A stretch of 16,159 bases of DNA from Bacilli bacterium (GTDB lineage Bacteria; Bacillota_I; Bacilli_A; RF39; UBA660). A model generated the notes under the pieces. That model saw nothing but the letters and a program-made list of their open reading frames with translations. It searched no databases and was not told where the DNA came from. The stretch lies in contig CAAERO010000024.1 in assembly GCA_900758495.1 (NCBI GenBank), forward strand, positions 1-16,159. The letters are read 5' to 3'. Of the stretch, positions 1 to 7,207 are shown piece after piece (position 1 is the stretch's first letter; every line of letters begins with the position of its first letter). The translations under genes and the position numbers were made by a program.

Positions 1-1
1 A

Positions 2-115
2 GATGAATTAATGTTAGCGATAGATGATTATATTAATTACTACAATTATGATAGAATTAAAGTAAAATTAAAAGGATTGTCTCCTGTGAATTACAAGTTA
101 CAATCCTCTAATTAG
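2..115 (+). CDS. IS3-family transposase (OrfB), C-terminal fragment
   Basis: The window opens inside a reading frame that runs from base 2 to a TAG at 113-115 and encodes 37 residues. It contains the stretch YINYYNYDRIKVKLKGLSP, which is typical of the C-terminal end of IS3-family DDE integrase-type transposases (IS150 group), where a Y-N-x-x-R and a K-x-G-L-S-P block follow the last catalytic Glu. The catalytic DDE residues lie outside the window. A matching IS end follows directly downstream, so this is the tail of a transposase at the right end of its element. Whether the rest of the transposase is intact cannot be seen here. Confidence 0.85.
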   Translation, partial: DELMLAIDDYINYYNYDRIKVKLKGLSPVNYKLQSSN

Positions 116-130
116 AAACTATTTATAAAC

Positions 131-155
131 TGTCCAACTTTTGGTGTTCAGTTCA
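131..155 (+). repeat. Right terminal inverted repeat of the IS3-family element
   Basis: Beginning 15 bases after the transposase stop is a 25-base block that starts TGTCCAACTTTTGG and ends GTTCA. Read on the other strand it begins TGAACTGAAC and ends AGTTGGACA, the usual TG...CA form of IS3/IS150-group ends. The left end is outside the window, so the target duplication cannot be checked; the first flanking bases are GTG. The element ends 8 bp from the rnr stop codon. Confidence 0.75.
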
Positions 156-163
156 GTGATAAA

Positions 164-2668
164 CTACATTTTTTTAACATATTGATTTTTTAAAGCACCA
201 GCTCCTTTTTTATTTTCTTGTTCTAAAGTTAAATTTTTAATAAAACCAAAGTGAGCTTGTAATTCCTTCCTATCAGCTCCAAGACCCTCAACTTCAACAT
301 TATCACCGATTTTAAGTATAACTTGTTCATCTTTATTTTTAATATAGTTTCTTGTTCTAATAAACTTAACATTATCAGATTGTTCATATTCAAAATAACC
401 AGGTATATTTGTAGTAGTTTCTAAATAGGCACGTTCACTATCTATTCCTGTAATAGTGCCATGATAAATTTTTTCTCGATGTCTATCAACATAATCCATC
501 ATTTTTACTTTTGTAACTTCATTTTCTAATAAATCAGCTTGCATTTCTTTAAATGAACAGTGTTCACAAATCTCAATTAACTCATCATCATTTCCAATAA
601 AATCTTTACCATTAGCAAAATAATTATCAATCATTTGATGAATCTTTAAGTCAGGATATCTTCTAATCGGAGAGGTAAAATGTGAATAATAATCAAGACC
701 CAAACCAAAGTGTCCTAAAGGAAAGGGAGAATAATTAGCACGCGGAAGAGCTTTAAGAAGAATTTCAGAAACAACTTTATATTCATTCTTATCCTTATAT
801 TCTTCTAAAACAATTTGTAAGAAATTAGCTGGCTCAATATCCTTATCTTTAGGAAAGTTAATTCCAATACTAGCTAGTTTTTCTTTTACTTGGTTTAATT
901 TTTTAGTTTCTGGTGCTTCGTGAACACGATTTATAGAGTGACCAACTGTAAAATTAAGATATAATGCAGCACAATAATTAGCTAAAATCATATAATTTTC
1001 AATTATTTTACCAGCTTTACCGTTATCCTTTTCTTCAAAATCAATAACAGCACCTGCTTCGTCTTCAATGATAGCTACTTCTTCTTCATTGAAATCAAGC
1101 ATTCCTTCCTTTTCTCTAATAGCAGTTAACTTATCTGACAATTCTTCCATCAACTTTAAATTATCTACAAAAGGAAGATAATCTTCTGGTATTTCTTCAT
1201 TCTCAAGAATTTTATTTACTTTAGAATAAGCCATTTTCTTTCTAGAAGTAATAGCAGAGTTTACTAATTTATAGCTAAGTAATTCTCCATTTTCATCTAA
1301 TTCCATAATAATACTCTTAGTGAGTCTTTTAACATTAGGATTTAAAGAACAAATACCATTTGATAAGATATGAGGTAGAAGAGGGATAACAGAATTGGCA
1401 GGATAAACAGAGAAAGCTCTTTCCTTAGCTACTTTATCAAGAAGACTTTTGACTTTTACATAATGAGCTACATCTGCTATATGAACTCCTAAAATATAGT
1501 GATTATTTTCATCTTTAATTAAACTTACAGCATCATCCATATCTTTAGTAGAATCGCAATCGATAGTAAAAGTTAGTAAATTATTACTAAAATCATAGCG
1601 ATTTGCTAATTCATCCTTTGACACATATTGTGCAATATTATTAGCTTCCATCATAACACTATCATCAAAATCTAATACAAACCCATACTTAGCAGCAATA
1701 GAAATAATATCAATATTAGGATCATCAACTCTTCCTAATTTATTAACAAAATCAGCCTCATAAACATCATCATTTTTAATTAAAGAGACATTTACCAAGA
1801 TTCTATCACCAGGAGCTAAGTTTTTCATATTGCTAGAAGCTATACGAATTTTAACTTTTTCTTTTGACGGTAATAAAACGGGAGTTAACTCTTTGACACC
1901 ATCTTTTTCAACTACTTCCGCTACTAAGTAAGGCAAATTACGAGAAATTATTTTTTCTATATGTTTTCCCTTTCTAGTAACAGCTAGAATATCTTGTTGC
2001 ATAGCACCTTTTAATTCATCTCCTACTGGATAAATCTTCTTATCACCAATTTTATAAAAGGCTCTTCCTTTTTTATCTAATTCTAGTTTAGTTAGTGTTA
2101 ACCCTTTAGGCCATTTCTTATAAGAATTATTAACTTTGATTAATTTACCAGTTCTTTCTAATTCATTTAAAGCCGTTTTTAAAGCAATAATAGCTTCCTT
2201 GTTTCTAGCAACAGCTAATCTTTTTATCTGACTATAGGTTAGTTCTTTTTGTTCTAATTCCTTTAATAAATAAGGAATAAAAGAAGTTATTTCTCTTTTA
2301 AGAACTTTAGTAATAACAGGTTTTTCTTTACTTACTAAATCAATAATTACTAAGTCATCTTCTAAAAGAGTGATACCATTATTTATCTCATCAGTAATAT
2401 TAAGCTTTCTATCAGCAAGAACTAGTTCATTATCTTTTTTTATTACTTTATCAATATCATAAATATCAGAAGGAAACTCCCTGTAAGAATATTTCTTTGA
2501 ATTAAATACTTTTTTAGTTATTTGTAAATCATATAAAGCTTCAAGAAAGTTACTTCGTTCTTGATAATTTTTAATATCGACCTTAGTATATAAATCTTTA
2601 AAACTAATTGTTCCTTCTACACCTATATAATACATTATCTTTCTTTTAAAATCATACATTGTTTTCAT
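164..2668 (-). CDS. rnr: Ribonuclease R (RNB-family 3'-5' exoribonuclease)
   Basis: An 834-residue protein with the RNase II/R layout. Two winged-helix-like segments (about 1-65 and 130-190) are followed by cold-shock/OB segments (about 195-320), the RNB catalytic domain (about 350-690) and a C-terminal S1 domain (about 735-815), then a basic tail. The metal-binding motif TIDCDSTKDMDDAV supplies Asp370, Asp376, Asp378 and Asp379. The family degrades structured RNA, including rRNA, and acts in ribosome quality control and trans-translation. At 834 residues it is longer than the roughly 780 usual in Bacilli, which fits an extra N-terminal helix domain. The ATG at 2666-2668 has AAGGAG 9 nt upstream (2678-2683). 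The gene is preceded by a leader peptide and terminator (2693-2769). smpB, a common neighbour of rnr, is not visible; an IS end lies downstream instead. Confidence 0.95.
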   Translation of the reverse strand: MKTMYDFKRKIMYYIGVEGTISFKDLYTKVDIKNYQERSNFLEALYDLQITKKVFNSKKYSYREFPSDIYDIDKVIKKDNELVLADRKLNITDEINNGITLLEDDLVIIDLVSKEKPVITKVLKREITSFIPYLLKELEQKELTYSQIKRLAVARNKEAIIALKTALNELERTGKLIKVNNSYKKWPKGLTLTKLELDKKGRAFYKIGDKKIYPVGDELKGAMQQDILAVTRKGKHIEKIISRNLPYLVAEVVEKDGVKELTPVLLPSKEKVKIRIASSNMKNLAPGDRILVNVSLIKNDDVYEADFVNKLGRVDDPNIDIISIAAKYGFVLDFDDSVMMEANNIAQYVSKDELANRYDFSNNLLTFTIDCDSTKDMDDAVSLIKDENNHYILGVHIADVAHYVKVKSLLDKVAKERAFSVYPANSVIPLLPHILSNGICSLNPNVKRLTKSIIMELDENGELLSYKLVNSAITSRKKMAYSKVNKILENEEIPEDYLPFVDNLKLMEELSDKLTAIREKEGMLDFNEEEVAIIEDEAGAVIDFEEKDNGKAGKIIENYMILANYCAALYLNFTVGHSINRVHEAPETKKLNQVKEKLASIGINFPKDKDIEPANFLQIVLEEYKDKNEYKVVSEILLKALPRANYSPFPLGHFGLGLDYYSHFTSPIRRYPDLKIHQMIDNYFANGKDFIGNDDELIEICEHCSFKEMQADLLENEVTKVKMMDYVDRHREKIYHGTITGIDSERAYLETTTNIPGYFEYEQSDNVKFIRTRNYIKNKDEQVILKIGDNVEVEGLGADRKELQAHFGFIKNLTLEQENKKGAGALKNQYVKKM

Positions 2669-2692
2669 CTACTGCTACTCCTTTTCAAATAC

Positions 2693-2722
2693 AAAAAATG
2701 ACACAGAATAATCTATGTCATT
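2693..2722 (-). terminator. Attenuator-type terminator in the rnr leader
   Basis: On the minus strand AATGACA (2722-2716) pairs with TGTCATT (2703-2697). A T-G wobble and three further pairs (AGA/TCT) extend this to an 11-bp stem around a TTAT loop. A run of six T (2698-2693) includes the last two stem bases. The hairpin lies between the leader peptide and the rnr ribosome binding site, and the leader's last codons and its TAG stop (2715-2713) sit in the rising arm. A ribosome on these codons would prevent the hairpin from forming. That it is a regulated attenuator is inference. Confidence 0.75.
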
Positions 2723-2769
2723 ATTAGGCAAAGAGGAGCTATTAATTGTTTTTTTGAAGAAAATTTCAT
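2713..2769 (-). CDS. 18-residue leader peptide upstream of rnr
   Basis: A 19-codon frame, ATG at 2769-2767 to TAG at 2715-2713, encodes MKFSSKKQLIAPLCLIMT. Its ribosome binding site, AAGGGAGGTG (2785-2776) with GGAGG 8 nt from the ATG, is one of the strongest in the window. The predicted transcript starts at about 2785, so the message begins almost at this site. The 3' end of the frame overlaps the rising arm of the terminator in front of rnr. I do not recognise the peptide. Its Ala-Pro-Leu codons (GCTCCTCTT) are also partly complementary to the AAGGAG of rnr, which gives a second possible way of coupling leader translation to rnr translation. Position, length and hairpin overlap match ribosome-mediated attenuation leaders known for antibiotic-resistance genes; function here is inferred. 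Confidence 0.65.
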   Translation of the reverse strand: MKFSSKKQLIAPLCLIMT

Positions 2770-2791
2770 AACAAGCACCTCCCTTAAATAA

Positions 2792-2820
2792 ACTATAGCA
2801 CATATTTTTAAAAAATAATA
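2792..2820 (-). promoter_or_regulatory. Promoter of the rnr leader transcript
   Basis: On the minus strand, TATAGT (2797-2792) is preceded by TGC, giving an extended -10 box. The -35 position 17 nt upstream is weak (TATTAT, 2820-2815), as is common for extended -10 promoters. It lies directly downstream of the glmS stop codon. The predicted start, about 7 nt after the -10 box, coincides with the first bases of the leader peptide's ribosome binding site. Confidence 0.6.
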
Positions 2821-2826
2821 TTCTTT

Positions 2827-4608
2827 TTATTCAACTGTAACAGATTTAGCTAAATTTCTAGGTTTATCTATATCTCTATCCAGTAATATGCCTGTATAAT
2901 AAGCAATTAACTGTAATGGAATTACTTCTAAAATTGGACTTACATATATTGACTTTTCTGGAATTAAAATATTATTACTATCAGTATTTTTATTAGTTAT
3001 TAATATGGTATTAGCACCTCTTGCACTAACTTCACACAAATTGCTTTCTGTTTTCTCATAAAGTAGTTTATTTGTATTACCAGCAATAACTAAAGTATCT
3101 TTATCAATTAGAGATATAGGACCATGTTTTAATTCTCCAGCAGCATAGCATTCAGAAGAGATATAAGTTATTTCTTTTAACTTTAAGTCTCCTTCTTTCA
3201 TAATAGCATAATCAATACTTCTACCAAGGAAGAATATCTTTTTACTATTAACTATTTTTTTTGCTACTTTTTGATATTTACCAGTATCATTTAAAAGATT
3301 TTGAACATCATTACCAATATTTTTTAGTTCAGTTATTATTTTATCAGTTTTATCTAACTTTCTATTCTTAGCTAAAGAAGATAGGGTAAGTAAAGAGAAA
3401 ACAGCTAATTGCGAAGTATAAGCCTTAGTAGTAGCTACTGCTATTTCACTACCAGATTTAGTATAAATTACTTCATCAACTAATAAACTTATACTACTTT
3501 TTTCTACATTAATTATTCCTAATGACTTAGCTTTTGTTTCTTTTATCTTTTTAAGACAAGCAAGAGTATCAGCAGTTTCACCAGATTGAGAAACAAAAAT
3601 TACTAAACTATCTTTATCAAGAAAATTCTTTTTATAACGATACTCACTAGCAAGATAAACTTCTGTTTCAATACCAGCTTCCTCTTCAAATAAGTATTTT
3701 CCTACTAAGGAAGCATTATAAGCTGAACCACATGCAACAATATCAATTCTTTTAAACTTACTAATATCAATTAAATCTAAATATCTATTATCATCTAAGT
3801 AATAGTTGATTAACTTACTTAATGTAGTAGTTTGTTCCATTATTTCTTTTAGCATAAAGTGATTATATTTTTCTTTTGAATAGGTTAAAGATGCATCTTT
3901 AAAGACTTGCTTTTCCTTAATTATTTCCTCACTGTTATTATTAAAGAAAGAAATCTTATCAATTCCAACAATCGCCCATTCCAAATCATTTAACAAATAG
4001 TAATTTTCACATTCACAAGAAATGGTTGGTATATCACTAGCGATTAATACTCCTTCTTTATTAGTACCAATTACTAAAGGACTATCTTTTTTAATAACAA
4101 ATAGTTTATCTTTAATGTCTTTACATAGAAGAACAATCGCATAACTTCCTTTTACTTCTTTGATGAAATTAGTAATTGCTTCCTTTATATTTTTATTCTT
4201 TTGATAATAAAAATCAAGTAAAGCACTAGCTACTTCAGTATCAGTTTCACTTTTAAAAGTATAACCATTATTAATCAACTTTTCTTTTAAAGTTAGATAA
4301 TTTTCAATAATCCCATTATGAACAATAGTAATACTTCCAACTGTATGGGGATGGGCATTAATAGTAGTAGCTCCACCATGTGTTGCCCATCTTGTATGAC
4401 CAATCGCTATGTTAGTTTTAATATTACTATCAACTAATTGACTTAGTTCTTTAACTCTTCCCTTAGTCTTAATTGTTTCTATTTCTAAATTATCTAAATA
4501 AGCAATACCACAAGAGTCATAACCACGATACTCAAGTCTTCCTAATCCTTCAATTACTTTTTGAATGGCATTATTATTTTTATTTAGACTTCCCATTATT
4601 CCACACAT
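2827..4608 (-). CDS. glmS: Glutamine-fructose-6-phosphate aminotransferase (isomerizing)
   Basis: Converts fructose-6-phosphate and glutamine to glucosamine-6-phosphate, the first step toward UDP-GlcNAc and peptidoglycan; cytosolic. At 593 residues it is full length (about 600 in Bacillus). The N-terminal class II glutamine amidotransferase domain begins with Cys2 (MCGI) and shows RLEYRGYDS (24-32), GHTRWATHGG (70-79) and VHNGIIENY (96-104). Two SIS sugar-isomerase domains follow, with the motifs VACGSAYNAS, SQSGETADT, SGSEIAVATTKAYTSQ and ELKHGPIS, and the hallmark C-terminus PRNLAKSVTVE. The ATG has AGGA 6 nt upstream. The predicted 5' leader is only about 17 nt, so the glmS ribozyme that controls many Firmicutes homologues has no room here. 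No clear terminator separates glmS from the rnr leader, so read-through into rnr is possible. Confidence 0.97.
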   Translation of the reverse strand: MCGIMGSLNKNNNAIQKVIEGLGRLEYRGYDSCGIAYLDNLEIETIKTKGRVKELSQLVDSNIKTNIAIGHTRWATHGGATTINAHPHTVGSITIVHNGIIENYLTLKEKLINNGYTFKSETDTEVASALLDFYYQKNKNIKEAITNFIKEVKGSYAIVLLCKDIKDKLFVIKKDSPLVIGTNKEGVLIASDIPTISCECENYYLLNDLEWAIVGIDKISFFNNNSEEIIKEKQVFKDASLTYSKEKYNHFMLKEIMEQTTTLSKLINYYLDDNRYLDLIDISKFKRIDIVACGSAYNASLVGKYLFEEEAGIETEVYLASEYRYKKNFLDKDSLVIFVSQSGETADTLACLKKIKETKAKSLGIINVEKSSISLLVDEVIYTKSGSEIAVATTKAYTSQLAVFSLLTLSSLAKNRKLDKTDKIITELKNIGNDVQNLLNDTGKYQKVAKKIVNSKKIFFLGRSIDYAIMKEGDLKLKEITYISSECYAAGELKHGPISLIDKDTLVIAGNTNKLLYEKTESNLCEVSARGANTILITNKNTDSNNILIPEKSIYVSPILEVIPLQLIAYYTGILLDRDIDKPRNLAKSVTVE

Positions 4609-4631
4609 ATTAATTCCTACTTTCTAATGAT

Positions 4632-4660
4632 ATTTTATGTAGATATTTATTTGTTGTCAA
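4632..4660 (-). promoter_or_regulatory. glmS promoter
   Basis: A minus-strand TTGACA (4660-4655) and TAAAAT (4637-4632) are separated by exactly 17 nt, close to the sigma-A consensus. The start site would be near 4625, giving a leader of about 17 nt before the glmS ATG. It diverges from the tRNA-Arg promoter, with 15 bp between the two -35 boxes. Confidence 0.85.
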
Positions 4661-4675
4661 ATATTTAGACAGAAA

Positions 4676-4704
4676 TTTACAGATTAAAAATTATGTGATA
4701 GAAT
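4676..4704 (+). promoter_or_regulatory. Promoter of tRNA-Arg(CCG) and possibly the downstream operon
   Basis: TTTACA (4676-4681), a 17-nt spacer and TAGAAT (4699-4704), with TGA before the -10 box (extended -10). The -10 box ends 9 nt before the tRNA. Because no terminator or second promoter is evident between the tRNA and the gene at 4830, it may also drive the following operon. Confidence 0.8.
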
Positions 4705-4713
4705 ATGAAGTAT

Positions 4714-4790
4714 GTTCATATAGCTCAGCTGGATAGAGCGTTTCCCTCCGAAGGAAAAGGTCGTGGGTTCAATTCCCACTATGAACACCA
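4714..4790 (+). tRNA. tRNA-Arg, anticodon CCG
   Basis: A complete 77-nt cloverleaf. The acceptor arms are GTTCATA and TATGAAC, the D stem is GCTC/GAGC, and the anticodon stem TTTCC/GGAAA encloses CTCCGAA, giving anticodon CCG (4748-4750), which reads CGG. The T arm is GTGGG-TTCAATT-CCCAC, and the 3' CCA is encoded (4788-4790). The next start codon is only 39 nt downstream with no hairpin between, so the tRNA is probably cut from a longer mRNA-containing transcript. Confidence 0.95.
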
Positions 4791-4829
4791 TTTATAGATT
4801 TTTAATAAATTCAATTGGGGGAATAGGTA

Positions 4830-5750
4830 ATGAATAAAGAGTTAGAAGAAGCATTATACACTGCTAAAGAAAGGTGTAAAGGTAATACTATTGTAGATGA
4901 AGCATATACATGGGACTTTGAAAAAATTTATCCTTTTACAACAGAAAATATAGCTGGTTATATAGATTACTTTGATTTGCAAGATAAATCATTATTAACT
5001 GTTGGTTCATCGGGTGACCAAATAATAAATGCCGCTTTTAAAGGTGCCAAAGACGTTACTTTGCTAGATATTAATCCATATGCTAAATATTATTATTATT
5101 TAAAAAAAGCAGGTATGTTAGAACTTGATTTTACAAAATTCAAAGAGTTTTTTAGATATAACAATTATTCAGAAACTTATAGAACAAATGTTGAAATGTT
5201 TAATAAAACTTCATATGAAAAAATTAAAGGTACATTAAAGTCTTTAGATGCTGATTCCTATCTTTTCTGGGATGAATTATTTGCTAATTTTTCTCCTTAT
5301 GATGTTAGAGAACATTTATTTAGTGGAGCTGAAAATCCTTGCTTTGTTTTAAAAGAAAACAATTTATATCTTCATAATGAGTCTGATTATTATAGAACAA
5401 AAGCTAAAATGAAGAATTTAGAAGAGAAATTTATAACTGAAAATATTTTAACTGTTAATCTTGATAGAAACTTTGATAATATCTGGCTTTCTAATATCAT
5501 TTATTTTCTGGAAGAAGATGAACTAAAACAAGTAACTGATAAGTTTTCTCATAATTTAAATGACGATGGTCAGTTAATGATTGGTTATCTATATAATGTT
5601 TCTAAGTATAATACTGATAAATTAAATGATTCTTTAAAATTATTAAAAGATTATTCTCCATTTTTTCATTCTTTTAAGGGAATAAATGGAATCAAATATA
5701 AGGATGATTATCATAAAGATACTGTTTTAATTTATCAAAAGAAAAAATAA
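4830..5750 (+). CDS. Putative SAM-dependent transferase, paralogue 1
   Basis: A 306-residue soluble protein. The centre of its N-terminal half carries a Rossmann-type SAM-binding signature: LLTVGSSGDQ (55-64, motif I) followed by VTLLDINP (76-83, motif II, with the acidic residue that normally holds the SAM ribose). A later FDNIWLSNI segment resembles motif IV. The S-S-G-D followed by D-x-N-P pattern recalls the BtaA/DUF3419 family of 3-amino-3-carboxypropyl transferases rather than ordinary methyltransferases; this is a resemblance only. GGGGG (4817-4821) lies 8 nt before the ATG. It is the first protein gene after tRNA-Arg(CCG), with a close paralogue 21 nt downstream and mtnN further along the same run. 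mtnN clears MTA or SAH, the by-products such enzymes make. The substrate is unknown. Confidence 0.65.
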   Translation: MNKELEEALYTAKERCKGNTIVDEAYTWDFEKIYPFTTENIAGYIDYFDLQDKSLLTVGSSGDQIINAAFKGAKDVTLLDINPYAKYYYYLKKAGMLELDFTKFKEFFRYNNYSETYRTNVEMFNKTSYEKIKGTLKSLDADSYLFWDELFANFSPYDVREHLFSGAENPCFVLKENNLYLHNESDYYRTKAKMKNLEEKFITENILTVNLDRNFDNIWLSNIIYFLEEDELKQVTDKFSHNLNDDGQLMIGYLYNVSKYNTDKLNDSLKLLKDYSPFFHSFKGINGIKYKDDYHKDTVLIYQKKK

Positions 5751-5771
5751 TAGATTTTAGGGAGAAATAAA

Positions 5772-6731
5772 ATGAGTGATAACTTAAGGAAAAATATAAG
5801 TGAAAAAGTTGCAAATGCCGTAAAAAGATGTCGTAATAGAAATTCTGATAACTATAATTTAATTTATCCTTTTACGACAGAAAATATAGCTGGTTATATA
5901 GATTGTTTTGATTTAGAAGATAAAACCTTGTTAACTGTTGGCTCTTCTGGAGATCAAGTAATAAATGCTGTTTTGAAAGGTGCTAGAGAAGTAACACTAT
6001 TAGATATTAATCCTTGTGCAAAATATTATTACTATCTAAAAGAAGCTGGTATTTTAGAATTCGACTTATCAGAATTTAATAAATTTTTTAGATATATTAG
6101 ATGTTATGATTATCCTAAATATCTTAATAATAATAAAAAAGTATTTAACAAAATGTATTATAGAAAATTAAAAGATACATTGCAGGACTTAGACAATGAT
6201 TCTTATCTTTTCTGGGATGAATTGTTTTCTGAGTATGCACCAGAAGAAGCCAGAATTTTGTTATTTAATTTAGATGAAGAACCAGCAAATTATAAAATAA
6301 AAAGAAGTAATTTATATTTACAAAGTGAAAAGCTTTATAATGAAACAAAAAATAAACTTCCAAAAACAGAAAAGAAGTTTATAACTGGAGATGTATTAGA
6401 AATTGAAACTAGTCAAACTTTTGACAACATTTGGTTGTCGGATATTGCTAAGCAATTAAGATTTAAAGAAATTGAGAAATTAACTAACAAATTTATAGAA
6501 AATTTAAATGATGAAGGTAGACTTTTGATTAATTATTTGTATACGAGGGATTATGATATTGGTTATCTAAATGGTAATCCTACACTTTTTAATGAAGGTG
6601 ATATTGATATGTTTTTACATAAATATAAAACAGCAGGTAGAGCTGGTTTTCCTGGTATAGCTGGTTTTCGGGAAAACGATAAGCGTATAAAAGATGAAAT
6701 TTGGGTTTACAAGAAAACAAAAAGGAATTAG
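5772..6731 (+). CDS. Putative SAM-dependent transferase, paralogue 2
   Basis: A 319-residue tandem paralogue of the preceding gene. The core from IYPFTTENIAGYID through LLTVGSSGDQ (53-62) and VTLLDINP (74-81) to AKYYYYLK is nearly identical in the two. Both also share SYLFWDELF and FDNIWLS, and the DNA around the IAGYID codons is almost the same. The C-terminal third is more divergent and carries a glycine-rich stretch (GRAGFPGIAGF) absent from paralogue 1. GGGAG (5760-5764) lies 7 nt before the ATG. This pattern fits a gene duplication followed by specialisation or formation of a heteromer; both points are inference. The alternative is an ordinary class I methyltransferase of unknown target. 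Confidence 0.65.
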   Translation: MSDNLRKNISEKVANAVKRCRNRNSDNYNLIYPFTTENIAGYIDCFDLEDKTLLTVGSSGDQVINAVLKGAREVTLLDINPCAKYYYYLKEAGILEFDLSEFNKFFRYIRCYDYPKYLNNNKKVFNKMYYRKLKDTLQDLDNDSYLFWDELFSEYAPEEARILLFNLDEEPANYKIKRSNLYLQSEKLYNETKNKLPKTEKKFITGDVLEIETSQTFDNIWLSDIAKQLRFKEIEKLTNKFIENLNDEGRLLINYLYTRDYDIGYLNGNPTLFNEGDIDMFLHKYKTAGRAGFPGIAGFRENDKRIKDEIWVYKKTKRN

Positions 6732-6739
6732 TGATAATA

Positions 6740-7204
6740 ATGGACTTATTAAAAGATAAATATGTAATAGTAGAACTTATTCCTACTAGTAGTGATAGTA
6801 AGAAAGGTATTATTGCTCAGCTATCAGCTTTAAAACTAGAAGGAATAAAACTTATAGATAGGTTTGATTACCGAATAGATGAAAATTTGGTTAATAATAA
6901 AGATTTATTAGAGATGATTAGTTATGATAAAGATAATTTTAAGTATACAAGTGATACTAGTTTAATTATAGAAAAATTTAAAGAGTGGGTAGATGACTTA
7001 CCAATTCTGTTGATTGAAAATGATTATACGAAAGATTATTTAAAAGATATTAATAATCAGATGGAACTAGTTTATCCATATTTAAATATTGATTATAATT
7101 ATGATGTCTTTAATACTATAATGTCTAAATATCAAATAGCTCCTAGTAATTATTTAGTAGATATAATTTATGAAGCTATTATTATAGAAAGCAATAATAG
7201 GTGA
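6740..7204 (+). CDS. Degenerate DEDDh exonuclease-fold protein (hypothetical)
   Basis: About 154 residues from the ATG at 6740. The frame stays open upstream to a GTG at 6731 and a TTG at 6701, but the TTG lies inside the previous gene without a ribosome binding site. AAGGA (6722-6726) is 4 nt from the GTG and 13 nt from the ATG, so GTG cannot be excluded. The layout follows DnaQ-type exonucleases: KYVIVELIPT where DxETT is expected, IIAQLSALKLEGIKLIDRFDY as the second and third strands, LLIENDYTKDYL in the HNxxFD position, and a final DVFNTIMSKYQI helix. The acidic catalytic residues are mostly replaced, so it is probably not an active nuclease; the fold assignment is inference. The TGA stop lies 3 nt before mtnN, whose ribosome binding site overlaps it, so translation is probably coupled. 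Confidence 0.55.
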   Translation: MDLLKDKYVIVELIPTSSDSKKGIIAQLSALKLEGIKLIDRFDYRIDENLVNNKDLLEMISYDKDNFKYTSDTSLIIEKFKEWVDDLPILLIENDYTKDYLKDINNQMELVYPYLNIDYNYDVFNTIMSKYQIAPSNYLVDIIYEAIIIESNNR

Positions 7205-7207
7205 GTT

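Larger units (their letters stand above)
1..155 (+). mobile_element. Insertion sequence of the IS3 family, right end only
   Basis: Combines the transposase C-terminal fragment with the terminal inverted repeat. Only the right-hand 155 bases are in the window. The element abuts the 3' end of rnr and does not visibly interrupt it. It points toward rnr, which is transcribed in the opposite direction. Confidence 0.75.

Noticed and set aside
4609..4713. glmS ribozyme or other riboswitch upstream of glmS
   Set aside because: The promoter is about 25-50 bp from the start codon and a tRNA gene occupies the next stretch, leaving no room for the roughly 150-200-nt element.
6701..6739. Extended TTG start for the exonuclease-fold gene
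   Set aside because: It lies inside the preceding paralogue's 3' end with no ribosome binding site; GTG 6731 or ATG 6740 fit better.
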